DNA from: an uncultured Oscillospiraceae bacterium
GTDB lineage: Bacteria > Bacillota > Clostridia > Oscillospirales > Oscillospiraceae
DNA: 15,098 nt
Assembly (NCBI GenBank): GCA_900756495.1
Contig: CAAEKI010000161.1
Span: forward strand, 1-15,098
Reading direction: 5' to 3'
Shown: positions 7,293 to 14,034 of the stretch, piece by piece
How the letters are laid out: every line of letters begins with the position of its first letter
Numbering within the stretch: position 1 is the first letter of the stretch
The notes under the pieces: generated by a model
The model's input: only the letters and a program-made list of their open reading frames with translations
Told to the model about the DNA's origin: nothing
Database searches by the model: none
Position numbers and translations under genes: made by a program

Positions 7293-8198
7293 CTAGCAGT
7301 ACTTGGCAATGGCCGCGTCAATCATGGCGGCGCTCTTGTCCACCACGGCGGCATCGCTCTCAATCAGGCCGGGCAAGGGTTTGCGGACTCCTCCGCACTC
7401 CACGCCGGTCTTCTTCAGGATGGCCTTCATCACGGCGTAGAGGTTGCCGTGGGCGGCGCACATGGCATAGATGATCCGGCAGATCTCGTTCTGGACCTCC
7501 CGTGCCTTCTCCACCTCTCCCCCTAGGAAAAGGCTGCGGGCCCGCAGAAAGAGCTCGGGCATGACGGCGTAGGTACCGCCGATGCCTCCGATGGCGCCCA
7601 TGGCCAGGCCGGAGATAAACTGCTCATCGGGACCGTTGAATACGATAAGCCCCTCGTCCCGCCACATCTGAATATCCTGGGTGGGCATGGAGGAGTTCTT
7701 CACGCCGACAACCCGGGGGTTCTTCTTCATCTCCCGCAGCAGGGAGGGCGTGAGGGCCACGCCCGCCAACTGTGGGATGTTGTAAATGATAAAGTCGGTA
7801 TTGGGCGCGGCGGAGGAGATATCGTTCCAATACTGGGCAATGCCGTGCTCAGGCAGATGGAAGTAGATGGGCGGAATGGAGGCGATGGCGTCCACCCCCA
7901 GCTTTTCGGCGTGGGCGGCCAGCTGCATGCTGTCCTCCGTGTTGTTACAGGCTACATGGGCGATAATGGTCACCTTTCCCCTGGCCTCGACCATCACATT
8001 CTCCAAGACCAGCTCCCGCTCAGCCCGGTGCTGGTAGATGCACTCGCCGGAGGACCCCCCCACATAGAGGCCGGTAACCCCCTTGCCGATGAGATACCGG
8101 GTCAGCGCCCGCACCCGTTCGGGAGATATGGCCCCCTCCTCGTCATAGCAGGCGTAAAAGGCGGGAATCACCCCGCTGTACTTTTGAAATTCAGGCAT
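7293..8198 (-). CDS. nanA: N-acetylneuraminate lyase-like class I aldolase (DHDPS/NAL superfamily)
   Basis: Expected to cleave N-acetylneuraminate to N-acetylmannosamine and pyruvate through a Schiff base. At 301 residues it has the superfamily's normal length, with the carboxylate-binding motif GGSSGE at 47-52, Tyr139 in YNIP, and the Schiff-base Lys167 in VVGVKNSS, matching E. coli NanA Tyr137 and Lys165. The segment GPDEQFISG followed by GAIGGIGGTY resembles sialate lyases more than dihydrodipicolinate synthase. The start ATG 8198-8196 has GGAG 10 nt upstream. Position between the transporter genes and nagB/nagA supports sialate lyase. A related 2-keto-sugar-acid aldolase is the main alternative, and an isolated NAL/DHDPS call would be weaker without this context. 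Confidence 0.9.
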   Translation of the reverse strand: MPEFQKYSGVIPAFYACYDEEGAISPERVRALTRYLIGKGVTGLYVGGSSGECIYQHRAERELVLENVMVEARGKVTIIAHVACNNTEDSMQLAAHAEKLGVDAIASIPPIYFHLPEHGIAQYWNDISSAAPNTDFIIYNIPQLAGVALTPSLLREMKKNPRVVGVKNSSMPTQDIQMWRDEGLIVFNGPDEQFISGLAMGAIGGIGGTYAVMPELFLRARSLFLGGEVEKAREVQNEICRIIYAMCAAHGNLYAVMKAILKKTGVECGGVRKPLPGLIESDAAVVDKSAAMIDAAIAKYC

Positions 8199-8241
8199 TG
8201 GTCATTACTCCATTTTTATAAATTGTCGTGCATACGCGCGC

Positions 8242-9075
8242 TTATCCCTTGACGGCGCCCATGGTGATGCCCTGGGTAAAGTACTTCTGGAAGGCCAGGA
8301 AGACTACAATGATGGGAACGGCCGCCAGAGCCGCGCCAGCCATGATGAGGCCGAAGTCGCTGGACATCTCACCCTGTAGGGTGGCGATACCGAGCGAGAT
8401 GGTCAGATTGGTGCGCTCGAGCAGCATAATGAGCTGGAGGAAGTAGTCGTTCCAGGAGTTGACAAAGGTGAAGATGGCCAGCGCGCCGATACCGGGCTTA
8501 ATCATGGGGAACACGATACTGAAGAAGGTCCTCAGCTCCCCGGCGCCGTCCACCCGGGCCGCCTCCAGCATCTCAGTGGGGATGGTCTCGGAAAACTGCT
8601 TCATCAAAAAGACGCCGAAGGGCCAGCCTACGGTGGGCAGGATTACGGCCAGCAGAGTGTCATGGAGCCCCAGGAAGCTCATCTCGCGCAGCAGCGGGAT
8701 AACGATAACCTGCTTGGGAAGCGCCATGGCACACACCAGGAGGGTAAAGAGGATCTTCCGCCCGTAGAAGCGCTTCTTGGCCAGCGCATAACCGGCCAGG
8801 GCGGCAGTGATACAGGTGAGGATCATGGCGCACAGCGCCATGATGACGGTGTTGAGCAGCCAGCGCAGGGCGGGCTGCTTGAACAGCCGCACATAGTTGT
8901 CAATGGTGGGGTTCAACGGAAACCACTGGGGCGTCTGCGCGTTGATGGCAATGGCGTCCTTAAAAGACCCCGTAATAATCCAGTAGAGGGGGAAAATGAA
9001 AAAGATGGCCAGCAGAATGAGCACCACAATGGCAAAGGCCATGTAGCCCTTGGAACGTCCGATTTCTCGATTCAC
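8242..9075 (-). CDS. Carbohydrate ABC transporter permease, CUT1 family (MalG-like)
   Basis: One of two membrane subunits of the importer, 277 residues. It has a first helix at about 13-35, then a periplasmic loop and five further helices. The cytoplasmic EAA loop that docks on the ATPase begins at about 171 (EAARVDGAGE) and runs to about 190. The start is GTG at 9075-9073, with a GGGGGTGG stretch a few nt upstream; there is an in-frame ATG 11 codons in, but with a poorer site. It follows the first permease by 12 nt and precedes the lyase gene by 43 nt, so all three share a transcript. The MalG-type position as second permease is normal for CUT1 systems. The substrate, probably sialic acid, is inferred from neighbours only. 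Confidence 0.94.
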   Translation of the reverse strand: MNREIGRSKGYMAFAIVVLILLAIFFIFPLYWIITGSFKDAIAINAQTPQWFPLNPTIDNYVRLFKQPALRWLLNTVIMALCAMILTCITAALAGYALAKKRFYGRKILFTLLVCAMALPKQVIVIPLLREMSFLGLHDTLLAVILPTVGWPFGVFLMKQFSETIPTEMLEAARVDGAGELRTFFSIVFPMIKPGIGALAIFTFVNSWNDYFLQLIMLLERTNLTISLGIATLQGEMSSDFGLIMAGAALAAVPIIVVFLAFQKYFTQGITMGAVKG

Positions 9076-9087
9076 AGTCCCACCCCC

Positions 9088-9990
9088 TTATTCATTGTCT
9101 GTCTTGGCAAACTTGAACTGGAGCGCCGAGAAAATGGCGATGATGATGGCCAGCACGACGCCCATGGCGTTGCCATAACCAAAATCGCCCAGCTTGTATG
9201 CCTGATAGTAGATATAATACATGATGGTGTCGGTTGCGTGGTTGGGTCCACCCGAGGTCAGCAGCTGAATCAGGGCGAAGCACTGGAAGGAGTTGATGGT
9301 GGTAATAACCAGGATATACAGGGTGGTGGGCATCATCTGGGGCCACTTGATCTTCCAGAACACTTGCAGCCTAGTGGCGCCGTCCACCTGGGCCGCCTCC
9401 ACCAGGGAGTGGTCCACATTGCCCAGCGCAGCCACGTACAGCACGATGGGCTGGCCGATAGAGGTGGTAAACAGAATCATGATGATGCACAGCAGGGCGG
9501 TCTTGGAGTTTCCCAGCCAGTCGTAGCCCTGGGTGCCGAAAATACTGTTGAGCAGACCCGTGAAGGGGTTGAACATCCACTTCCAGACCACGGAAACTGC
9601 CACCGACCCGGTAACCACCGGCAGATAAAAGACGCAGCGGAAGAAGGAGCGGGACACAGCCTTCATAGGATTAATGGCCGAAGCCACCCACAGGGAGAAA
9701 GCCGTGACGCAGGGCACCGACACCACCACGATAATGACCGTATTCAAAAAGGCCTTCCAGAACACGGGGTCCTGGGTAAACATGCGTATATAGTTGTCCA
9801 GTCCGTTTAACTTGAAGTCTCCCAGGGTATAGCTGAAAAAGCTGGAGAACAGGCAGATGAACATGGGGATGACGACAAACCCCACAAAGAACACCAGGCT
9901 GGGCAGCAGGAACAGGTACGCTGAGGTCGTCTCCCGCCGGACCAGTGCCCGGCTCATGCCGGAGAACTCAGATTGCTTTGTCTTCGCCAA
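9088..9990 (-). CDS. Carbohydrate ABC transporter permease, CUT1 family (MalF-like)
   Basis: The first of the paired membrane subunits, 300 residues with six predicted helices starting at about 24-50. The EAA loop for ATPase contact begins at about 198 (EAAQVDGATR) and runs to about 220; the motif SGGPNHATDT near 246-255 is typical of MalF/UgpA-like permeases. The start is TTG at 9990-9988, preceded by AGAGGGGAG at about 5-6 nt. The alternative ATG 11 codons in has no ribosome binding site, so the TTG start is preferred and would reduce initiation. The gene lies after an intrinsic terminator that separates it from the binding-protein gene. Confidence 0.94.
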   Translation of the reverse strand: MAKTKQSEFSGMSRALVRRETTSAYLFLLPSLVFFVGFVVIPMFICLFSSFFSYTLGDFKLNGLDNYIRMFTQDPVFWKAFLNTVIIVVVSVPCVTAFSLWVASAINPMKAVSRSFFRCVFYLPVVTGSVAVSVVWKWMFNPFTGLLNSIFGTQGYDWLGNSKTALLCIIMILFTTSIGQPIVLYVAALGNVDHSLVEAAQVDGATRLQVFWKIKWPQMMPTTLYILVITTINSFQCFALIQLLTSGGPNHATDTIMYYIYYQAYKLGDFGYGNAMGVVLAIIIAIFSALQFKFAKTDNE

Positions 9991-10068
9991 AGGACTCCCC
10001 TCTTTTCGTTGACTTGCTCTTGTTGTTTGCCAAAAGGCGGTCAGATATGTAGTTTACCCGATATGTCC

Positions 10069-10116
10069 AAAAAAACAGAGGCGCGCCCACCCCCTTTTCA
10101 GGAAGCGGGCGCACCT
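10069..10116 (-). terminator. Internal terminator between binding-protein and permease genes
   Basis: On the - strand, AGGTGCGCCC and GGGCGCGCCT (10116-10107 and 10088-10079) form a 10-bp stem with one G-U pair. It is followed by CTG and then seven T (10075-10069). It lies 34 nt after the binding-protein stop and about 80 nt before the permease start. No good promoter is visible between it and the permease, so it probably acts as a leaky terminator that lets only part of the transcription reach the permease genes. Confidence 0.8.
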
Positions 10117-10149
10117 TTCCATCACTTGTCAGGAGATGTCGCGCGCGGA

Positions 10150-11526
10150 TTATCCAATCGCGGCATTGGCGGTGGAGACAAACTCGTCGGCAGCCTTCTG
10201 CACATCCGTGCCGGCAAAAATCTGCTGGAGCATGTTCCACCAAGCGGTACGCTGCTCAGTCCAGCCGCCGATGACGTTGTAGTAGTCGCCCAGGTAGGGC
10301 ATCAGGCTGGCGAACTCGCTCATGTCCTGCTCCTTGTCGGTGCCGGCATACACGTCGCCCTGGGACTCGCGCACAGGGAAGAAGCCGGTGGCCTGGACGC
10401 TGGCGGGACCCTGGGTCTCGTCGTCGCACATAAACTTGATAAAGGTCTTGGCCGCCTCGATCCGGGCAGCATCGCCGTTGTCAAAAATGCCGAAGCCCCA
10501 GATACCGCCGCACAGCTCAGGAACGCCGTCGTCAGAGGGGAAGGCCAGCGCATAGGGAGTGAAGGTGACCTGGCTGGCATACTGAGCCTTGTTGGAGGCG
10601 TTCCAGCAGAAGGTCATGGCGGCGGTACCGTTGGCAAACGCCTGCAGCTCTTCGGTGGCCTGGAAGCTGGCACTGGAGCTCAGGTTGCCGGCGGCCACCT
10701 GATCCACCAGGAGCTGGAGGCCCTGGACATTCTCAGCGCTGTTGACAGTGTACTCGGTATGGTCCGCGTTGGTATAGGCGCCGGAGTACAGGTTGGTCAC
10801 AAGCGCGCGGGTGCCCTGGTCGCCGCCCTGGCCGCCGCAGTAGACAATACCGGGGGTGCTGACGGCGCCGGAGTTCTTCACAGCCTCAATGGCCTTGAGG
10901 AAATTCTCCGTCGTCCAGGTGCGGTTCTCCAGATCAATGTACTGGAGGGCGTCTGCCTGCTCAAATACCTCGTAGTTGATGGCCATGCAGTGGGTGGTCA
11001 TGCACAGAGGGTACTCATAGTAGGCCCCGTCGGGGCTCTTGCAGGCGTTGACCACAGCTTCGCTCACAGCGGCAATGTCGGCGGTGGTGGCTTCGTCCCA
11101 CAGGTCGCTCAGATCCACCATCTTGCCGGCGGCGCCCCAGTTGGAAACCAGGCGCTCGGGGCCCTCCATAATGATATCGGGAGTAGTACCGCCGTTGATG
11201 GCGGACATAACGCGGTCGTCACCATTGGTATAGTCCAGATACTGGACATTTACCGTAATATCGGGATAGACTGCGTTAAAGTTGGCAATCATATCGTCGA
11301 CAGTGGGATTCTGGCCGCCCCAAGAGCCGATGGGGTAGGTCCACAGCGTAATGGCAACGGGTTCCCCGCTGGTCTCGCCGCCGGGAGCTTGAGACTCGTT
11401 CTGCGCGGGCTGAGAGGCGGGCGGATTGCTGGCGCCGGTGCCGCCTTCGCCCCCATTGCCGCACGCAGCCAGGGCAAGAATCATACACAGTGCCAGTGCA
11501 AGGGCAAGAGTTCTTTTCAGGTTCAT
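10150..11526 (-). CDS. Extracellular sugar-binding lipoprotein of an ABC importer (family 1 solute-binding protein)
   Basis: The ligand-capture subunit of the importer, anchored outside the cell membrane. It has 458 residues. The N terminus MNLKRTLALALAL has a charged start, a hydrophobic core and the lipobox LAAC with Cys22 as lipidation site. Residues 23-55 form a flexible G/S/P/Q-rich linker, and the binding-protein fold starts at about 57 (VAITLWTYP) with family features such as NAVYPDITVNVQYLDY and TPDIIMEGPE. The start ATG 11526-11524 has AAGGAGG about 9 nt upstream, the best ribosome binding site in the operon. It is the first gene after the promoter. The substrate is probably N-acetylneuraminate or a close derivative, judged only from the catabolic genes downstream. 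Confidence 0.94.
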   Translation of the reverse strand: MNLKRTLALALALCMILALAACGNGGEGGTGASNPPASQPAQNESQAPGGETSGEPVAITLWTYPIGSWGGQNPTVDDMIANFNAVYPDITVNVQYLDYTNGDDRVMSAINGGTTPDIIMEGPERLVSNWGAAGKMVDLSDLWDEATTADIAAVSEAVVNACKSPDGAYYEYPLCMTTHCMAINYEVFEQADALQYIDLENRTWTTENFLKAIEAVKNSGAVSTPGIVYCGGQGGDQGTRALVTNLYSGAYTNADHTEYTVNSAENVQGLQLLVDQVAAGNLSSSASFQATEELQAFANGTAAMTFCWNASNKAQYASQVTFTPYALAFPSDDGVPELCGGIWGFGIFDNGDAARIEAAKTFIKFMCDDETQGPASVQATGFFPVRESQGDVYAGTDKEQDMSEFASLMPYLGDYYNVIGGWTEQRTAWWNMLQQIFAGTDVQKAADEFVSTANAAIG

Positions 11527-11558
11527 GCAAGTACCCTCCTTGTTTTCGATGAATTTTT

Positions 11559-11574
11559 CGGCTTTTAAACGCCG
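11559..11574. promoter_or_regulatory. Imperfect palindrome just downstream of the transporter operon's transcript start
   Basis: CGGCTTTTAAACGCCG is symmetric except for one pair and sits at about +6 to +21 of the predicted transcript, between promoter and ribosome binding site. That is a natural place for a repressor to block elongation, or it could be a weak leader hairpin. No second copy was found in front of the epimerase or kinase genes, so linking it to the RpiR regulator is speculative. Confidence 0.3.
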
Positions 11575-11586
11575 GATTCTGTCCAG

Positions 11587-11615
11587 ATTGTATAATTGCT
11601 TTTCCCATTTGTCAA
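11587..11615 (-). promoter_or_regulatory. Sigma-70-type promoter of the sugar transporter/nan-nag operon
   Basis: TTGACA (11615-11610) and TACAAT (11592-11587) are separated by 17 bp on the - strand, giving a transcript start near 11580 and a leader of about 54 nt. Upstream, 11621-11675 is almost purely A and T, like an UP element. A perfect 7-bp inverted pair ATTGTAT/ATACAAT (11587-11593 and 11615-11621) brackets the promoter. TTTCGAAA (11621-11628) lies 5 bp upstream of the -35 box. Confidence 0.82.
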
Positions 11616-11655
11616 TACAATTTCGAAAAAAATTTTAAATTCGTAAATTTAGTGC

Positions 11656-11673
11656 AAATTTTTTTCATTTTTC
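11656..11673. promoter_or_regulatory. Candidate regulator-binding element upstream of the transporter promoter
   Basis: AAATTTTTTTCATTTTTC is identical at 17 of 18 positions to 13936-13953 in the epimerase/kinase divergent region. Together with the three bases before it, it forms a near-palindrome TGCAAATTTTTTTCA (11653-11667). It lies about 40 bp upstream of the -35 box. The obvious candidate ligand is the RpiR-type regulator encoded between the two sites. The low sequence complexity is a caution. Confidence 0.45.
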
Positions 11674-11699
11674 GTGGGAACCGCCCTGTCACAAGGCGT

Positions 11700-11730
11700 A
11701 AAACCCCCGCAAACGTATCCTTTGCGGGGG
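11700..11730 (-). terminator. Intrinsic terminator after the RpiR regulator gene
   Basis: A perfect 10-bp stem, CCCCCGCAAA/TTTGCGGGGG, with a 7-nt loop starts 8 nt after the regulator's stop. On the - strand it is followed by TTTTACG, and on the + strand by CTTTTC. It insulates the regulator transcript from the strong transporter promoter that follows on the same strand. Confidence 0.85.
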
Positions 11731-11738
11731 CTTTTCAA

Positions 11739-12593
11739 TCAGAGATGTTTGTCGGAGAGCACGTCGGCTACCTGCTCCCGGTGATTTTTGCAGCCCTCGA
11801 TATCCCGGCGGCAAATCTCACTGAACAGGACGTCGAGAAGAAAGAGCTGTGCGATGCGGGCGGCAATGGAGCCCAGCTGAAGGGGCCCCTCCCGGGAGCC
11901 GCACTGGAGAACCACGTCGGCGTGGATACCTCCGGGAGACTTGGGGAAGCGGGTAATCAGGATAGACTTAGCCCCCCGCTCCCGGACAATTTTCAGCAAG
12001 TCCACCAGATCCTTGGTGGATCCCGAGTAAGAGAAAAGCATCACCACATCCCGCTCGTTGAGCTGGGCTGCCGACATGGCCTGGAGATGGGAGTCCCACA
12101 CCGCGTAAAAATTAGGCAGAGCGGTGGAAAAGAGGTGTGCGGCCTCCTGGGCCAAAATCATAGACCCCCCCTGCCCCATGCACAGAACCCTGCCCGCCTG
12201 CTGGAGCAGATCGGCGGCCTCAGATATCTTATCGGGGCGGATGAGGCTCAGCGTCTGCGCAGCGGCGTCGATATCGGCGGCAAACACCTTTTGGCACATA
12301 TTGGGGATGGTGTCGTCGGGCAGCACTTCGCCTGTCAGAGGGTTGCTGGCGCTGTGGCTGGCGGTGGAGTTGGCCACAGCCAGCTTGAAGGCGTTGTAGC
12401 CCTTATAGTCCAGCCGTCTGCAGAAGCGGGAGATGGTGGCCTCAGCTACACCGCACTCCTCGGCCAGCTCCGAGATAGACATGAATTGGGTCTTCTGCTG
12501 ATGCATGACCACATAGTCTGCCACTTTCTTCTCCGACGTAGTCAGCTGGTAATACTCGTTGTTGATTTTGGCGAATACGTTTCCGTAGGGCAT
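11739..12593 (-). CDS. RpiR/MurR-family transcriptional regulator (HTH-SIS)
   Basis: A 284-residue DNA-binding regulator of amino-sugar genes. The N-terminal RpiR helix-turn-helix spans about 1-77, with the recognition segment in ISELAEECGVAEATISRF. A SIS sugar-phosphate-binding domain spans about 115-265, with the phosphate-contact motif FSYSGSTKD. The start ATG 12593-12591 was chosen for the AAAGGAG site about 7 nt upstream; an in-frame GTG 11 codons earlier has no support. It follows the epimerase gene by 37 nt and ends at a strong terminator. By family knowledge it senses a phosphorylated sugar. With free-sugar epimerisation encoded next door, GlcNAc-6-P or GlcN-6-P is a likelier signal than ManNAc-6-P, but that is inference. 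Confidence 0.93.
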   Translation of the reverse strand: MPYGNVFAKINNEYYQLTTSEKKVADYVVMHQQKTQFMSISELAEECGVAEATISRFCRRLDYKGYNAFKLAVANSTASHSASNPLTGEVLPDDTIPNMCQKVFAADIDAAAQTLSLIRPDKISEAADLLQQAGRVLCMGQGGSMILAQEAAHLFSTALPNFYAVWDSHLQAMSAAQLNERDVVMLFSYSGSTKDLVDLLKIVRERGAKSILITRFPKSPGGIHADVVLQCGSREGPLQLGSIAARIAQLFLLDVLFSEICRRDIEGCKNHREQVADVLSDKHL

Positions 12594-12630
12594 AGCGGCA
12601 CTCCTTTCCCATGCGGACGAATCCACAGTT

Positions 12631-13836
12631 TTATCGGGCCAGAATTTCTCCCAACATCTGATCGACCATAATCAGCATCCGGGGCAGGTGGAAGGGGCCC
12701 TTGAAGGTACTCCCCTTGGTGGGGGGCTCGGTGGGCAGTCCGTCCCGCCTCAGATAGCCGTACCACTCGCCGTACTCGGGATCGGCAAAGTGGGCCTTGC
12801 AGTAGTCCAGTGTCTTTTCAAACCAGTCCAGATAGGCCTCCCTGCCGGTATCGCGGTAGGCCATCATGGAGGCGATGAGGATCTCGTCGTGAGGCCACCA
12901 GAGCTTCATATCGTGCTCATAGGCCTCGGTGGGTTTGCCCAGACAGTCGATGAAATAGAGCAGTCCGCCATACTTCCTGTCCCAGCCCGCCTCAATGGCA
13001 AAGTTGAACACATCCTCCGCCTTTTGATGGAGCTCCGCATCCCCCCGGTGGTTGGCCTCCTCCATCACAAACCAGGAGCACTCGATGTCGTGGCCGGGAT
13101 TGACCACACGTCCGGCGGTATAGTCGAGCTCCGGCGTGCCGTCCATGGCCACCGATTCCAGGGTGCACTTCATTTCCGGCTTATGGTGGTAGCGGAAGAT
13201 GGCATCGGTGCAGGCGGCGGAACGGCTGTCGTAGAGCTCGGCGCGCTCAGGATCCACCCGGCGCATCACGCCGGTGATGTTCAGATAGATCATGGGGTCG
13301 GCCAACGCACGGCCGGTGCGGGTCTCCGGAATCGTCTTGGGCCCCAGTCCGGCCGGATCCTTGATCAGGCCGTTGTTGAGCTGGTAGATGAGCTCATAGG
13401 CCTCCCGCGCCCGCTCCAGGCACGCCCTGTCCCCAGTCACGCCATAGTACTCGGCGTTGGCGATGGCATAGAAGCCCTCAGAGAAGCAGTAGCGGCGCTG
13501 GCGCAGGGGCTTTCCGTCCGCAGTGACGGTGAAATACATGCGCCTGCCCGCATCACGGTTGATGCAGTGCTTCTCCATAAAGTCCAGGCAGCTCTTACTG
13601 GCGGCAAGCCACTCGTCCCTGACTCCATACACATGGCACAGATAGGCGAAGGTCCAGGCGCAGCGCCCCTGCATCCATACGCTCTTATCGGTGGAGTAGA
13701 TCTCGCCCTTGCGATCCAGGCAGGTGTACACGCCGCCGTGCTCGCGGTCCATGCCGTGCTCCAGCCAGAAAGCGACGCAGCGCTTAAGCTCCTCCTGAAT
13801 CCAGTCTCGATGGCTCTGCAGTCTCGCAGTATCCAT
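12631..13836 (-). CDS. N-acylglucosamine 2-epimerase (AGE/renin-binding-protein type)
   Basis: Interconverts free N-acetylmannosamine and N-acetylglucosamine in the cytoplasm. At 401 residues it matches the (alpha/alpha)6-barrel family length. Active-site motifs are VNPGHDIECSWF with His249 and FKGPFHLPR with His383; KLWWPHDEILIASMMAY (311-327) closely resembles the vertebrate renin-binding protein segment and argues against cellobiose 2-epimerase. The start ATG 13836-13834 follows AGGTGG. It is first of a two-gene operon with the RpiR regulator and divergent from a sugar kinase. Working on unphosphorylated ManNAc, it would replace the NanE step of the E. coli route. AGE enzymes commonly use ATP or another nucleotide as an allosteric activator; I cannot judge that here. 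Confidence 0.92.
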   Translation of the reverse strand: MDTARLQSHRDWIQEELKRCVAFWLEHGMDREHGGVYTCLDRKGEIYSTDKSVWMQGRCAWTFAYLCHVYGVRDEWLAASKSCLDFMEKHCINRDAGRRMYFTVTADGKPLRQRRYCFSEGFYAIANAEYYGVTGDRACLERAREAYELIYQLNNGLIKDPAGLGPKTIPETRTGRALADPMIYLNITGVMRRVDPERAELYDSRSAACTDAIFRYHHKPEMKCTLESVAMDGTPELDYTAGRVVNPGHDIECSWFVMEEANHRGDAELHQKAEDVFNFAIEAGWDRKYGGLLYFIDCLGKPTEAYEHDMKLWWPHDEILIASMMAYRDTGREAYLDWFEKTLDYCKAHFADPEYGEWYGYLRRDGLPTEPPTKGSTFKGPFHLPRMLIMVDQMLGEILAR

Positions 13837-13894
13837 AAATGGGTTCCACCTTTCTTTCCTTCAGGGTGCGGCAGGGCACCCCTGATTTGCCTCC

Positions 13895-13924
13895 ATCATA
13901 CCTGCCTGACCCCGTCATCGTCAA
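13895..13924 (-). promoter_or_regulatory. Promoter of the epimerase-regulator operon
   Basis: TTGACG (13924-13919) and TATGAT (13900-13895) are 18 bp apart on the - strand, so transcription should start near 13888. The first ~25 nt of the leader (13884-13862) can fold into CAGGGGTGC/GCACCCTG with one bulged base, which could be a stabilising 5' hairpin or an operator. Confidence 0.75.
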
Positions 13925-13933
13925 GGGGAAAAA

Positions 13934-13953
13934 GAAAATTATTTTCATTTTTC
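13934..13953. promoter_or_regulatory. Candidate operator between divergent epimerase and kinase promoters
   Basis: It begins with a perfect 13-bp palindrome GAAAATTATTTTC (13934-13946), and positions 13936-13953 match the transporter upstream region at 11656-11673 in 17 of 18 bases. A second short symmetric site TTTCAGAAA (13950-13958) overlaps its end and lies 6 bp before the kinase -35 box. The position between two outward-facing promoters suits one regulator controlling both. Confidence 0.5.
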
Positions 13954-13964
13954 AGAAATTTTGC

Positions 13965-13992
13965 TTGACAGATTTCAAAAAACTGATAGGCT
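13965..13992 (+). promoter_or_regulatory. Promoter of the ROK-like kinase gene
   Basis: A perfect TTGACA (13965-13970) is followed after 16 bp by TAGGCT (13987-13992), a poor -10 box. The strong -35 with a weak -10 suggests modest basal activity. The AAAAGGAG ribosome binding site and ATG at 14035 follow at suitable distance. Confidence 0.6.
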
Positions 13993-14034
13993 GTAACTGA
14001 AACAGGAAAACAATTGTAAAAAGGAGTGCATTTT

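Noticed and set aside
7293..8198. Dihydrodipicolinate synthase (lysine pathway) for the aldolase
   Set aside because: The GPDEQF and GGIGGTY segments and the neighbouring nag and transporter genes fit sialate lyase better.
8662..9810. A 382-codon + strand open frame across both permease genes
   Set aside because: It spans the junction of two real - strand genes, and its His/Gly/Gln-rich translation is a typical antisense artefact.
9991..10068. Promoter TTGGAC-17-TATCTG before the first permease
   Set aside because: Only three of six bases match consensus in each box; this is not enough to claim an internal promoter.
9973..11568. A 531-codon open frame on the + strand opposite the binding-protein gene
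   Set aside because: It lies antisense to a well-supported lipoprotein gene, crosses its terminator and promoter leader, and its glycine/valine/histidine-rich translation is typical of shadow frames in GC-rich DNA.
12631..13836. Cellobiose 2-epimerase for the AGE-fold protein
   Set aside because: The KLWWPH segment and PFHLPR motif match N-acylglucosamine epimerases, and the locus contains no beta-glucoside genes.
12688..13968. A 426-codon + strand open frame opposite the epimerase gene
   Set aside because: The - strand encodes a complete epimerase with active-site motifs; the antisense product resembles no protein family and runs through the epimerase promoter.
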